Shown in pieces: positions 1 through 10,560 of a stretch of DNA of 49,357 nucleotides (positions are counted from its first letter, which is position 1; each line of letters starts with the position of its first letter). Under the pieces are notes generated by a model. The model was not told the DNA's origin, did no database searches, and was given only the letters and a program-made list of their open reading frames with translations. The stretch lies in the NCBI RefSeq assembly GCF_002920535.1, contig NZ_PQSS01000056.1, positions 1 to 49,357 of the forward strand, in the 5' to 3' direction. This DNA comes from Streptomyces sp. Ru71 (lineage in GTDB: Bacteria > Actinomycetota > Actinomycetes > Streptomycetales > Streptomycetaceae). The position numbers were made by a program, and so were the translations under genes.

Positions 1-300
1 GTCTTGGGGGGCCTCTCGGCCCCCCGTCTTGGGGTGTCGTCCCTGGCTCTCCGCCTTCGGGGGCTGGCGCCCTCGGCCTGTCTTTGGGGGCTGTCGTGCC
101 CCGGCCCCGTCCTGGGGCGTCGCCCCGGGCCTGTCTTGGGGGGCCTCTCGGCCCCCCGTCTTGGGGCGTTGCCCCTGGCCTTCCGCCTTCGCGGGCTGCC
201 CTCCCGCGGACCGTCTTCGGGGGCTGCCCCGGCCCCCGTTCGGTCTGGGGCCGGGGCTCGGACTTGCGTGGGGCCGCTGGGCTTCCGCCGGGGGGTCGTA
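1..300. repeat. Hairpin-rich degenerate repeat block, non-coding
   Basis: The first 66 bases recur with few changes at 133-198, a 132-bp period. Each copy holds a G6CC-tctc-GGC6 inverted repeat (6-25 and 138-157) followed by GTCTTGGGG. Two looser units of the same style lie around 80-125 and 212-255. Open frames here have strongly skewed G/P/R composition and no family resemblance, so I treat the block as untranslated. It lies beyond the purU terminator and probably continues left of the window. Bases 300-341 show nothing further. Confidence 0.6.
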
Positions 301-341
301 TGACGTTCGTCCGTGAGCGCGGCCTGGCGTCTGTATACGAA

Positions 342-379
342 GGGGCGGGGCCGGCTGTCCGTGCAGCCGGCCCCGCCCC
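342..379 (-). terminator. Rho-independent-type hairpin downstream of purU copy 1
   Basis: A perfect 16-bp GC stem (342-357 with 364-379) closes a 6-base loop, 17 bases beyond the purU stop codon. There is no strong T-run, as is common for terminators in high-GC actinomycetes. Confidence 0.75.
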
Positions 380-395
380 GTTCGCCGGGCTGTGC

Positions 396-1268
396 TCAGC
401 GGAAGACCACCGTGCGGTTGCCGTCCACCATGACGCGGCTCTCGGTGTGCCACTTCACCGCGTGGGCCAGCACCTGCGCCTCCACGTCGCGGCCGACGGT
501 GACGAGGTCGTCGGGGTCGAGGGAGTGGTTCACCCGGACCACGTCCTGCTCGATGATCTGCCCCTCGTCCAGGTCGGGCGTCACATAGTGCGCCGTCGCG
601 CCGACCAGCTTCACCCCGCGCGCGTGCGCCTGCTGGTAGGGCTTGGCGCCCTTGAAGCTCGGCAGGAAGGAGTGGTGGATGTTGATGGCGCGGCCCTCCA
701 GCTCCTTGCACAGGTCGTCGGAGAGGACCTGCATGTAGCGGGCCAGGACCACGAGGTCGACGTTCAGCTCCCGTACCAGCTCCAGCAGCCGCGCCTCGGC
801 CTGGGGCTTGGTCTCCTTCGTCACCGGGATGTGGTGGAAGGGGACGCCGTAGGTGTGCGCCAGGGCCTCGAAGTCCCGGTGGTTGGAGACGATCGCCGGG
901 ATCTCGATGTTCAGCGCGCCGGTGCGCCGGCGGAAGAGCAGGTCGTTCAGGCAGTGCCCGAACTTCGACACCATGATCAGCGTGCGGGTCGGCGTCGCGG
1001 CGTCCCGCAGCGTCCAGCTGATCCGGTGCGCCTCGGCCACCGGGCCGAACCGGTCACGCAGTTGTTCCACACCGATGCCCGGATCGGAAACATCGAAGTG
1101 GACCCTCATGAAGAACCGGCCCTTGAGCCGGTCGTCGAACTGCTGGCTCTCCAGGATGTTGCCGGAGTTGCGCACGAGGAATCCGCTCACGGCGTGGACC
1201 AGTCCGGCGGTGTCCGGACACGACAGCGTGAGCACGTACTCGCGGCCGGGCTGGGGCTGAGGGGACAT
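396..1268 (-). CDS. purU: Formyltetrahydrofolate deformylase PurU, copy 1
   Basis: A 290-residue protein that hydrolyses 10-formyl-THF to formate and THF in the cytosol. It has an N-terminal ACT domain (about 10-90, with LTLSCPDTAGLVHAV) and a C-terminal formyltransferase fold. The catalytic-type stretch INIHHSFLPSFKGAKPY and the following GATAHYVTPDLDEGPI-like segment are intact. I chose the ATG at 1268 because GGGAGG lies just upstream and it matches the start of the second copy at 20112; a longer frame to 1319 would run into the promoter. It is transcribed divergently from betB. PurU lets methyl carbon arriving as methylene-THF leave as formate while freeing THF. Close paralogue of the gene at 19240-20112. 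Confidence 0.93.
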   Translation of the reverse strand: MSPQPQPGREYVLTLSCPDTAGLVHAVSGFLVRNSGNILESQQFDDRLKGRFFMRVHFDVSDPGIGVEQLRDRFGPVAEAHRISWTLRDAATPTRTLIMVSKFGHCLNDLLFRRRTGALNIEIPAIVSNHRDFEALAHTYGVPFHHIPVTKETKPQAEARLLELVRELNVDLVVLARYMQVLSDDLCKELEGRAINIHHSFLPSFKGAKPYQQAHARGVKLVGATAHYVTPDLDEGQIIEQDVVRVNHSLDPDDLVTVGRDVEAQVLAHAVKWHTESRVMVDGNRTVVFR

Positions 1269-1281
1269 ACAGGGCCTCCCT

Positions 1282-1347
1282 GGTGCGTATGACACAACGC
1301 GGTGAGCGATACGCAACATGGTTGGCGTCCGTGCCCCGCGCGGTCAA
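1282..1347 (-). promoter_or_regulatory. purU copy 1 promoter with tandem operator pair
   Basis: Reading on the minus strand: -35 TTGACC (1347-1342), 18-bp spacer, -10-like AACCAT (1323-1318). Two degenerate 17-bp GTTGC-N7-GCAAC elements follow at 1317-1301 and 1298-1282, with starts 19 bp apart. This is the layout seen at the other promoters of the island. The boxes are assigned by eye. Confidence 0.6.
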
Positions 1348-1397
1348 GGGTGGGGGCCCCATCGGTCCACCGGGAGAAAGAGGCATCCGCAGACCTC

Positions 1398-1463
1398 TTG
1401 ACGGTGGTCCGCCCGTTCCGCCAGGGTGTTCCACCACAAGCAATTCGATGCACAATGCGCAAC
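1398..1463 (+). promoter_or_regulatory. betB-proVWX promoter with tandem operator pair
   Basis: TTGACG at 1398-1403, 18-bp spacer, weak -10 CAGGGT at 1422-1427. Operator-like elements follow at 1428-1444 (GTTCC-N7-GCAAT) and 1447-1463 (GATGC-N7-GCAAC). The second sits inside a near-perfect 23-bp inverted repeat (1444-1466). Confidence 0.65.
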
Positions 1464-1485
1464 GAAATCCATGAAGGGTCGGCGC

Positions 1486-2955
1486 ATGGCAGATCTGTAT
1501 GTGGACGGCGAATGGCGCGTCCCCGTGGCCGGCGGCCAACGGGAGATCCGCTGCCCGGCCGACGGCACGCTCGTCGCGACGGTCTCGGAGGCGACGCGCG
1601 CCGACACCGAGGCGGCGATCGCCGCGGCCCGGCGGGCCTTCGACTCCGGCCCCTGGCCCCACACCCCCGAACGCGAACGCGGCGCCCTGCTGCTGCGCAC
1701 CGCCGACATCCTGGAGCGCGACGCCAAGGAGTTCGCCCGTGCCGAGTCGCTCGACACCGGCAAGCGCCTGGTGGAGAGCGAGTACGACATCGCGGACGTG
1801 GTGTCCTGCTTCCGCTACTACGGAGGGATCGCCGGCACCGACGCGGGCCGCGTGGTCGACACCGGCCGCGACGACGCCGTCAGCCGGGTCACCTACGAGC
1901 CGGTCGGCGTCTGCGGACTGATCACCCCCTGGAACTACCCGCTCCTGCAGGCCTCGTGGAAGGTCGCCCCGGCCCTCCTCGCCGGCAACACGATCGTGCT
2001 CAAGCCCAGCGAGCTCACCCCCTCCACCTCCATCCTGCTGATGAAGGCACTGGAAGAGGCCGGGCTGCCGGCCGGCACGGCCAATCTGGTCCTCGGCGCC
2101 GGCGCCGAGGTGGGCGCCCCGCTGTCCGAGCACCGGGACGTCGACATGATCTCCTTCACCGGAGGCCTGGACACCGGTCGGCACATCATGGCCACCGCCG
2201 CCGCCACGGTGAAGAAGGTCGCCCTGGAGCTCGGCGGCAAGAACCCCAACGTCGTCTTCGCCGACGCCGACTTCGAGGCGGCCGTCGACTTCGCGCTCAC
2301 CGCCGTCTTCCTGCACTCCGGGCAGGTCTGCTCGGCCGGCGCCCGGCTCGTCGTCGAGGACTCGATCCACGACGCCTTCGTCGACGAGGTCGTGCGCCGC
2401 GCCCGCCGCATCCGCCTCGGCGGGCCCTTCGACCCGGAGGCCGAGACCGGCGCGCTGATCTCCGCACAGCACCGGGAGAAGGTCGAGGCGTACGTCGCCG
2501 CGGGGCTGGCCGAGGGCGCCGTACTGCGCTGCGGCGGGGCCCGCCCCGACGACCCCGCGCTCGCCGGCGGCTTCTTCTACCTGCCCACCGTCCTCGACGA
2601 GTGCACGCAGGACATGCGCGTGGTGCACGAGGAGTCCTTCGGGCCCGTGCTCACCGTCGAGCGCTTCCACGACGAGGACGACGCGGTCCGTATCGCCAAC
2701 GACACCGAGTACGGACTCGCCGGCGCCGTCTGGACGCAGGACGCGGGCAAGGCCCAGCGGGTCGCGCGCCGGCTGCGCCACGGCACCGTGTGGATCAACG
2801 ACTACCACCCCTATGTACCGCAAGCCGAATGGGGTGGCTTCGGCCACTCCGGTGTGGGCCGTGAGCTGGGACCGAGCGGTCTCGCCGAGTACCGAGAGCC
2901 CAAGCACGTCTGGCAGAACATCCAACCCCGGCCGCAGCACTGGTTCAGCGGCTGA
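1486..2955 (+). CDS. betB: Aldehyde dehydrogenase, betaine-aldehyde dehydrogenase type
   Basis: A 489-residue NAD(P)-dependent aldehyde dehydrogenase of usual family length. Visible active-site elements are TPWNYP (Asn150), the cofactor-binding lysine in KPSE (Lys173), the general base in LELGGK (Glu248) and the nucleophile in SGQVCSAG (Cys282). The ATG at 1486 is preceded by AAGGG; an in-frame ATG at 1471 is possible. It starts an operon with a betaine-type ABC importer (20 bases to the next gene), which favours betaine aldehyde -> glycine betaine. Substrate is inferred from context and similarity; no choline oxidase or dehydrogenase is present in the window, so another aminoaldehyde substrate remains possible. 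Confidence 0.85.
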   Translation: MADLYVDGEWRVPVAGGQREIRCPADGTLVATVSEATRADTEAAIAAARRAFDSGPWPHTPERERGALLLRTADILERDAKEFARAESLDTGKRLVESEYDIADVVSCFRYYGGIAGTDAGRVVDTGRDDAVSRVTYEPVGVCGLITPWNYPLLQASWKVAPALLAGNTIVLKPSELTPSTSILLMKALEEAGLPAGTANLVLGAGAEVGAPLSEHRDVDMISFTGGLDTGRHIMATAAATVKKVALELGGKNPNVVFADADFEAAVDFALTAVFLHSGQVCSAGARLVVEDSIHDAFVDEVVRRARRIRLGGPFDPEAETGALISAQHREKVEAYVAAGLAEGAVLRCGGARPDDPALAGGFFYLPTVLDECTQDMRVVHEESFGPVLTVERFHDEDDAVRIANDTEYGLAGAVWTQDAGKAQRVARRLRHGTVWINDYHPYVPQAEWGGFGHSGVGRELGPSGLAEYREPKHVWQNIQPRPQHWFSG

Positions 2956-2975
2956 ACGCCGAAAAGAGGTCGAAC

Positions 2976-4066
<1,091 letters not shown>

Positions 4067-4067
<1 letters not shown>

Positions 4068-6043
4068 TGGCCGCCGTCGCCGAGGCGACCGCGCCGGTCG
4101 CCGCCCTGCGCGAGAGGATCAGCCGCCCCATGGTGGTGGGGGCGATCTTCGTGGCCTGGCTGGTGCTGTTCGCCGTGCTGCGCGGCCGGCAGACCCTCAC
4201 TCTCGCCGCGGCCGACCTCACCGGGCTGCACCGCTGGCTCAACGACGTCAACGACACCATCGGAGCCAACCGCAACTCCAACCCGCTCTTCCTGTACTTC
4301 TTCAACGAGATCCGCCTGGGCATCGACAACCTGGTCACCTTCGTCCAGTCGCTGATCTCCCAGCCCACGGCCGGCCGCCCGGTCCCGCAGATCGGCTGGC
4401 TCGGTGTCGTAGGCCTCACCGGCTACCTCTCCTGGGCCGTGGGCAACTGGCGGGTCGCCCTGCTGGCCGTGGCCGGCTTCACCTTCTTCGGGCTCCAGGG
4501 CCTGTGGCAGGAGAGCATGGACACGCTGGCGCTGACCCTGTCGGCGGTCCTGGTGGCGCTGCTCATCGGCATCCCGCTGGGCGTGTGGGCCGGTCTGTCC
4601 GACCGGTTCAACAAGATCATGACGCCGTTCCTGGACTTCATGCAGACGATGCCGACCTTCGTCTACCTCGCCCCGCTGACCCTGGTGTTCCTCATCGGCG
4701 GCGCCTCCGCGGTGATCACCACGGTGATCTACGCGGCACCGCCGGCCATGCGCATCACCGCGCACGCCATCCGGTCCGTGCCCGAGACCACCGTCGAGGC
4801 GGCGGACTCGCTCGGCACCACCCGCAGACAGCAACTGCTGAAGGTGCTGCTGCCGATGTCGAAGCGCACGGTGGTCATGGGCGTCAACCAGACCATCATG
4901 GCCGCCCTCGCCATGGTGACCATCGCCGCCCTGATCGACGCCCCCGGCCTCGGCAAGACCGTCGTACAGGCGCTGCAGTCGCTCGACGTGGGCACCGCCT
5001 TCAACGCCGGACTCGCCATCGTCGTCATGGCCATCGTGCTCGACCGGGTCACCACAGCCGCGGCGAGCCGGGCCGAGGCGGGCCGGCGCACGAGTGGACG
5101 GTTCACCACATGGCGCCGGCCGCTGCTCGTGGCGGGCGGCATCGGGACCGCCTTCCTGCTCTACGTCTCCCACACCTACGTCTACGCGGCCGAGTTCCCC
5201 GGCGACGGCGGCACCGGCCGGCACATCGCGAGCGCCGCCGACACGGCGACCACCTGGCTCCAGGACCATCTGTCGGGCCTGACCAACGCGGTGCGGGACG
5301 TCATCACCACCACCCTGCTCAACCCCTTCCAGACGCTGCTCACCGACTCGCCGTGGTGGCTCGTCGGCCTCACCCTGGTCGCGCTCGGCGCGGTGCTCGG
5401 CGGCTGGCGCGCGGGCGTGACGGCCGCGGTGTGCGTCGGGTTGCTCGTCGGCACCGGCCTGTGGTCGGACGGCATGACGACGCTGGCGTCCACGGCCGTG
5501 GCCACGGTGCTGGTGATGCTGCTCGGCGCGGTGTTCGGGGTGTGGATGGGCCGCAGCGCGCTGGTCGACCGGCTGCTGCGGCCGACGCTGGACGCCGCCC
5601 AGGTCATGCCGCCGTTCGTCTATCTGGTGCCGTTCCTGGCCCTGTTCGGAGCCACCCGGTTCACGGCCATCGTCGCGGCGGTCGTCTACGCGGCACCCGT
5701 CGCCATCAAGATCATCGCGGACGGTGTGCGCAACGTGCCGGAGTCCACGGTGGAGGCGGCCACCTCGGCCGGGTGCAACACCTGGCAGATCATCACCAAG
5801 GTCCAGCTGCCGGTGGCCCGCAGCGCCCTGACGCTCGCCACCAACCAGGGCCTGATCTACGTGCTGTCGATGGTCGTGGTGGGCGGCCTGGTGGGGGCCG
5901 GCGCCCTCGGCTACGACGTCGTGGCCGGATTCTCACAGGGGGAGCTGTACGGCAAGGGCCTGGCGGCGGGACTCGCCATCGTCCTGCTGGGAGTCATGTT
6001 CGACCGGATCACTCAGGCTGCGGCACGACGCACCCGGGCGTAA
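4067..6043 (+). CDS. proW: Betaine ABC importer permease, tandem-duplicated (two permease domains in one chain)
   Basis: A 658-residue membrane protein, about twice the length of ordinary ProW. It carries two complete BPD_transp_1-type domains. EAA-loop regions are at about residues 244-275 (TVEAADSLGTTRRQQLLKV) and 561-590 (TVEAATSAGCNTWQIITKV). Each is preceded by the same kind of segment: MTPFLDFMQTMPTFVYLAPL and a second VMPPFVYLVPFLALFG copy. A single chain can therefore supply both halves of the pore, where the classical system uses a ProW homodimer. ATG at 4067 overlaps the proV stop. The next gene follows after 14 bases with its ribosome site touching the stop. Confidence 0.9.
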
Positions 6044-6057
6044 GGAGCACCACAACC

Positions 6058-7020
6058 ATGGCACGACACTTCAGAACCGGCGCGGCCGCCGTGACCGCCC
6101 TCGGACTGACCCTCACCGGGTGCGTAGGAGCCAAGGTCGGCGACACGGCCTCCGCCGCGAAGAACGCGGACGGCTCCTGCGGCACCTTCAACCTGGCGGT
6201 CAACCCGTGGGTGGGCTATCAGGCGGACGCCGCGGTCGTCGCGTACGTGGCGCAGCACGATCTGGGCTGCAAGGTCAACAAGAAGGACCTCAAGGAGGAG
6301 ATCGCCTGGCAGGGGTTCGGCACCGGCGAGGTGGACGCCGTCCTGGAGAACTGGGGTCACCCCGATCTGTTCAAGAAGTACATCACCGAGCAGAAGACCG
6401 CCGTATCCGCCGGGCAGACCGGCAACAAGGGCGTCATCGGCTGGTACGTGCCGCCGTGGCTGGCCAAGGCCCACCCGGACATCAAGGACTGGCGCAACCT
6501 GAACAAGTACGCCGCCAACTTCAAGACCTCCGAGTCCGGGGGCAAGGGCCAGCTGCTCGACGGCGACCCGTCCTACGTCACCAATGACGCGGCGCTGGTG
6601 AAGAACCTGAAGCTGAACTTCAAGGTGGTGTACGCGGGCAGCGAGACCGCGCTGATCCAGGCGTACCGCAACGCCGAGAAGAACAAGCAGTGGGTGATCG
6701 GCTACTTCTACGAGCCGCAGTGGTTCATGTCCGAGGTGCCGCTGGTGAAGGTCGATCTGCCGGCCTACAAGGACGGCTGCGACGCCGACCCGGCCAAGAT
6801 CGCCTGCGACTATCCGGTGTACGGACTGGACAAGATCGTCAGTACCCAGTTCGCCAAGTCGGGCTCTCCCGCGTACCGGCTGGTGAAGAACTTCCACTGG
6901 ACCAACGACGACCAGAACGAGGTCGCCAAGTACATCGCCGTGGACAAGATGTCGGACGACGCCGCGGCCCGGAAGTGGGTGGAGGCCCACCGCGACAAGG
7001 TGGAGGCCTGGCTGAAGTAA
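6058..7020 (+). CDS. proX: Glycine betaine-type substrate-binding lipoprotein
   Basis: A 320-residue solute-binding protein of the OpuAC/ProX family. The N-terminus is a lipoprotein signal with lipobox LTGC (Cys22), so the protein should be anchored outside the membrane. The mature part contains features of quaternary-amine binders (VNPWVGYQADAAVVAYVAQ, WQGFGTGEVDAVLENWGH, several exposed Trp/Tyr residues). ATG at 6058 follows AAGGAG, which overlaps the proW stop. It is the last gene of the operon; a strong terminator follows at once. Betaine is the likely ligand, but choline or proline betaine cannot be excluded. Confidence 0.9.
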   Translation: MARHFRTGAAAVTALGLTLTGCVGAKVGDTASAAKNADGSCGTFNLAVNPWVGYQADAAVVAYVAQHDLGCKVNKKDLKEEIAWQGFGTGEVDAVLENWGHPDLFKKYITEQKTAVSAGQTGNKGVIGWYVPPWLAKAHPDIKDWRNLNKYAANFKTSESGGKGQLLDGDPSYVTNDAALVKNLKLNFKVVYAGSETALIQAYRNAEKNKQWVIGYFYEPQWFMSEVPLVKVDLPAYKDGCDADPAKIACDYPVYGLDKIVSTQFAKSGSPAYRLVKNFHWTNDDQNEVAKYIAVDKMSDDAAARKWVEAHRDKVEAWLK

Positions 7021-7045
7021 GGGGCCGGTACGGCAGACCCGTTGA

Positions 7046-7112
7046 GATGCCCGGCGGGCGGCGCGCACACCTGCGCGCCGCCCGCCGGGCATCGCCGTGT
7101 CCGGGCTGTTTT
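7046..7112 (+). terminator. Strong terminator after proX
   Basis: A perfect 22-bp stem (7046-7067 with 7072-7093) closes a 4-base loop, and a T-run (7108-7112) follows after a short spacer. It separates the transporter operon from the dmg promoter, which starts only 31 bases later. Confidence 0.88.
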
Positions 7113-7142
7113 TCCGGGTCGTTCTCCGACGTCACGCACCCC

Positions 7143-7211
7143 TTGACACCCATCACGGCGACAGGCACATTGAGTTGCGCAACCTGAATCGAGTTGCGCA
7201 GAAAGCAACTC
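7143..7211 (+). promoter_or_regulatory. dmg operon promoter with tandem operator pair
   Basis: TTGACA at 7143-7148, 17-bp spacer, weak -10 CACATT at 7166-7171. Operator-like elements are at 7174-7190 (GTTGC-N7-GAATC) and 7193-7209 (GTTGC-N7-GCAAC). The second extends to perfect 7-bp arms, GAGTTGC/GCAACTC (7191-7211). Starts are 19 bp apart. Confidence 0.72.
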
Positions 7212-7238
7212 AGCGGTTTCGAGTTCGGAGGTTGGGCG

Positions 7239-9677
7239 ATGGCGGGACCCCGAGTGGTCATCATCGGAGCGGGCGTCGTGGGAGCGGCCCTCGCGGATGA
7301 GATCTCCGCACGCGGCTGGACCGAAGTGACCGTGGTCGACCAAGGCCCCCTCCCGGCCACCGGGGGCTCGTCCTCGCACGCCCCGGGCCTGGTCTTCCAG
7401 ACGAACGCCTCGAAGACCATGACGGAGCTGGCCCGCTACACGGTGGAGAAGTTCTGTTCCCTGGACGTGGACGGCAAGCCCTGCTTCCTCCAGGTCGGCG
7501 GCCTCGAAGTGGCGACCAGCCCCGAGCGCCTCGCGGAACTGAAGCGCCGGCACGGCTGGATCACCTCCTGGGGCATCGAGGGGCGGCTGCTCACCCCGGA
7601 CGAGTGCGTCGAGCAGCACCCCCTGGTGGACCGCGACAAGATCCTCGGGGGTCTGCTGATCCCCACCGACGGCCTGGCCAAGGCCGTCCTCGCCGTCGAG
7701 GCGCAGATCCGCCGGGCCACCGAGCGCGGTGTGCGCTTCCTCGCCCGGCACGAGGTCCTCGACATCAAGCAGAGCGAGGGCCGGGTCACCGGCGTCGTCA
7801 CCGACCACGGCGAGCTCGACGCCGACATCGTGGTGTGCTGCGCCGGCATCTGGGGCCCGAAGATCGCCCGCATGGTCGGCATGAACCTGCCGCTGACCCC
7901 GCTGGCCCACCAGCTCGCCTGGACCGGCCCGGTCCCGGCCCTGGCCGGCCAGATCGAGGAGGCGGTCCGCCCGATCCTGCGCCACCAGGACGCCGACCTG
8001 TACTACCGCGACCGCTACGACGGCCTCGGCATCGGCTACTACGGCCACCGCCCCATGCCGGTCTCCGCCGACGACATCCTCTCCGTGGACGAGGCCGAGG
8101 AGATGCCCTCGGTGCTGAAGTTCACCGAGGAGGACTTCGAGCCGGCCTGGACCGAGACGCAGTCCCTGCTCCCGGCGACGCAGGAGGCCAAGGTCGAGGA
8201 GGGCATCAACGGCCTGTTCTCCTTCACCACCGACGGCTACCCGCTGCTCGGCGAGTCCCCCGACGTCAAGGGCTTCTGGGTCGCCGAGGCCGTGTGGGTC
8301 ACCCACTCAGCGGGCGTCGGCCGGGCCGTCGCCGAATGGCTGGTCGACGGCTACTGCTCCTCCTTCGACCTGCACGAGTGCGACGTCAACCGCTTCGAGC
8401 CGCACCAGCTGTCCCCGGAGTACGTCCTGGCCCGCGACTGCCAGAACTTCGTCGAGGTCTACGACATCCTCCACCCGCTCCAGCCCTCCGGCGACCCGCG
8501 CCCGATCCGCACCAGCCCCTTCTACGCCCGCCAGCAGGGCCACGGCGCCTTCTTCCTGGAGGCGAACGGCTGGGAGCGCCCCCAGTGGTACGAGGCCAAC
8601 GCGCCGCTGGTCGAGGGCCGCAGGATCCCGACCCCCAACGACTGGGCCGCGCGCTACTGGTCCCCGATCGTCGGCGCCGAGGCCCAGGTCACCCGCGAGA
8701 CCGTCGCGATGTACGACATGACGGCCCTCAAGCGCCTGGAGGTCACCGGCCCCGGTGCCGCGGCGTTCCTGGAGCGGCTGTGCACCGGCAAGATCGACAA
8801 GTCGGTCGGCTCGGTGACGTACACCCTGCTCCTCGACCACGACGGCGGCATCCGCAGCGACGTCACCGTCGCCCGCCTCGCCCGCGACCGCTTCCAGGTC
8901 GGCGCCAACGGCAACCTCGACCTCGACTGGTTCACCCGGCACCTGCCCGCCGACGGCACCGTCCAGGTCCGCGACATCACCGCCGGCACCTGCTGCATCG
9001 GCCTGTGGGGACCGCTCGCCCGCACAGTCCTGCAACCGCTGACCGACGCGGACTTCTCCAACGAGGGCCTGAAGTATTTCCGCGCCAAGCAGGCCTACAT
9101 CGGGAGCGTCCCGGTGACGGCCATGCGCCTGTCCTACGTCGGCGAACTCGGCTGGGAGCTGTACACCACCGCCGACCAGGGCCTGAAGCTCTGGGACACC
9201 CTGTGGGCGGCGGCCGAACCGCTCGGCGGCGTCATCGCCGGCCGGGGCGCCTTCAACAGCCTGCGCCTGGAGAAGGGCTACCGCTCCTTCGGCACCGACA
9301 TGACCTACGAGCACGACCCCTACGAGGCCGGCGTCGGCTTCGCCGTCAAGCTCGACAAGGGCGACTTCATCGGCAAGGACGCGCTGCAGCTGCGCAAGGC
9401 CGACGTGCGGCGCAGGCTCACCTGCCTGACCATCGACGACCCGCAGGCCGTCGTCCTGGGCAAGGAGCCGGTGTACGCCGGCGAGAGCGCCGTCGGCTAC
9501 GTCACCAGCGCCGCCTACGGCTACACCATCGGCAAGGGCATCGCCTACGCCTGGCTCCCCGCCGAACTCGCCACTCCCGGCACCACCGTGCACATCGGCT
9601 ACTTCGACCAGCGGATCGAGGCGGTCGTCGCCGAGGAGCCGCTGTTCGACCCGACGATGTCCCGTCTGCGCGGCTGA
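7239..9677 (+). CDS. dmg: Dimethylglycine oxidase-like flavoprotein with folate-binding GcvT domain
   Basis: An 812-residue protein, close to Arthrobacter dimethylglycine oxidase in length and order. It has an N-terminal DAO-type FAD domain (IIGAGVVGAA, about 8-17), an FAO_M-like middle, then GCV_T and GCV_T_C domains from about residue 440. His47 in GSSSHAPG sits where this family attaches FAD covalently. Family knowledge: dimethylglycine is oxidised to sarcosine and the methyl carbon is passed to THF as 5,10-methylene-THF. ATG at 7239 follows GGAG; the longer frame from 7194 would begin inside the operator. It opens a seven-gene operon with folate enzymes, which supports the folate-coupled role. 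A sarcosine-dehydrogenase activity is the main alternative. Confidence 0.88.
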   Translation: MAGPRVVIIGAGVVGAALADEISARGWTEVTVVDQGPLPATGGSSSHAPGLVFQTNASKTMTELARYTVEKFCSLDVDGKPCFLQVGGLEVATSPERLAELKRRHGWITSWGIEGRLLTPDECVEQHPLVDRDKILGGLLIPTDGLAKAVLAVEAQIRRATERGVRFLARHEVLDIKQSEGRVTGVVTDHGELDADIVVCCAGIWGPKIARMVGMNLPLTPLAHQLAWTGPVPALAGQIEEAVRPILRHQDADLYYRDRYDGLGIGYYGHRPMPVSADDILSVDEAEEMPSVLKFTEEDFEPAWTETQSLLPATQEAKVEEGINGLFSFTTDGYPLLGESPDVKGFWVAEAVWVTHSAGVGRAVAEWLVDGYCSSFDLHECDVNRFEPHQLSPEYVLARDCQNFVEVYDILHPLQPSGDPRPIRTSPFYARQQGHGAFFLEANGWERPQWYEANAPLVEGRRIPTPNDWAARYWSPIVGAEAQVTRETVAMYDMTALKRLEVTGPGAAAFLERLCTGKIDKSVGSVTYTLLLDHDGGIRSDVTVARLARDRFQVGANGNLDLDWFTRHLPADGTVQVRDITAGTCCIGLWGPLARTVLQPLTDADFSNEGLKYFRAKQAYIGSVPVTAMRLSYVGELGWELYTTADQGLKLWDTLWAAAEPLGGVIAGRGAFNSLRLEKGYRSFGTDMTYEHDPYEAGVGFAVKLDKGDFIGKDALQLRKADVRRRLTCLTIDDPQAVVLGKEPVYAGESAVGYVTSAAYGYTIGKGIAYAWLPAELATPGTTVHIGYFDQRIEAVVAEEPLFDPTMSRLRG

Positions 9678-9699
9678 CTGTGGGAAAGGAGCACCGCCG

Positions 9700-10560
9700 G
9701 TGACCGCACAACTTCTCGACGGCAAGGCGACCGCCGCCGCCGTCCGCCGCGAACTGGCCGAGAGAGTGGCCAAGCTGACAGCCGTACAAGGCCGTCCGCC
9801 AGGACTCGGCACCGTCCTCGTCGGAGACGACCCCGGCAGTCACGCCTACGTCGCCGGCAAGCACCGCGACTGCGCCCAGGTCGGCATCGCCTCCCTGCGC
9901 CGCGAACTGCCCGCCGACGCCACGCAGCGGCAGGTCGAGGACGTCATCGACGAACTCAACGCCGACCCCGCCTGCACCGGCTACATCGTCCAGCTCCCGC
10001 TCCCGCGCCATCTGGACGCGGGCGCCGTCCTCGCCCGCATGGACCCTGCCAAGGACGCCGACGGACTGCACCCCGTCAACCTCGGCCGGCTCGTGCTCGG
10101 CACCGAGGCCCCGCTGCCGTGCACCCCGCGCGGCATCGTCGAACTCCTGCGCCGCTACGACGTCCCGCTCGCCGGAGCGCGGGTGTGCGTCATCGGCCGG
10201 GGCATCACCGTCGGCCGGCCCATCGGACTGCTGCTCACCCGCCGGTCCGAGAACGCCACCGTCACGCTGTGCCACACCGGCACCAAGGGCCTGGCCTGGC
10301 ACACCCGCGAGGCGGACATCGTCGTCGCGGCGGCCGGCTCACCCGGACTGATCACCCAGGACATGCTGCGCCCCGGCGCCGCCGTCCTGGACGTGGGGAT
10401 CACCCGCACCGAGCAGGGCCTCGTCGGCGACGTCCACCTGGACGCCGCCGAGGTCGCCGGATGGCTCGCCCCGATGCCCGGGGGAGTGGGACCCATGACC
10501 CGAGCGATGCTGCTCGCCAACGTCGTCGAGGCCGCCGAGAGGAACGCGAACACCGTATGA
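9700..10560 (+). CDS. folD: Bifunctional methylenetetrahydrofolate dehydrogenase / methenyl-THF cyclohydrolase
   Basis: A 286-residue FolD of normal length. It converts 5,10-methylene-THF through methenyl-THF to 10-formyl-THF with NADP. Landmarks include GDDPGSHAYVAGKHRDC (substrate-binding Tyr/Lys motif), VQLPLPRHLD, DGLHPVNLGRL and the signature PGGVGPMTRAMLLAN near the C-terminus. The GTG start follows AAGGAG. Its stop overlaps glyA by 4 bases. Position between dimethylglycine oxidase and SHMT fits a dedicated drain for methyl carbon, with PurU completing the route to formate. Confidence 0.95.
   Translation: MTAQLLDGKATAAAVRRELAERVAKLTAVQGRPPGLGTVLVGDDPGSHAYVAGKHRDCAQVGIASLRRELPADATQRQVEDVIDELNADPACTGYIVQLPLPRHLDAGAVLARMDPAKDADGLHPVNLGRLVLGTEAPLPCTPRGIVELLRRYDVPLAGARVCVIGRGITVGRPIGLLLTRRSENATVTLCHTGTKGLAWHTREADIVVAAAGSPGLITQDMLRPGAAVLDVGITRTEQGLVGDVHLDAAEVAGWLAPMPGGVGPMTRAMLLANVVEAAERNANTV

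Noticed and set aside
1..300. A CRISPR array, suggested by the repeated units at the left edge
   Set aside because: There are only two good copies, the distance between them is far longer than a spacer, the units are GC hairpins, and no cas genes are present.
1269..1485. A small gene between purU1 and betB (frames from 1283 or 1302)
   Set aside because: The frames cross the promoters and operators of both genes and have no ribosome site or family similarity.
7094..7238. A glycine riboswitch before the dmg operon
   Set aside because: The spacer is filled by a terminator, a promoter and paired inverted repeats. I cannot find the tandem aptamer pattern, and about 145 bases is short for one plus a platform.
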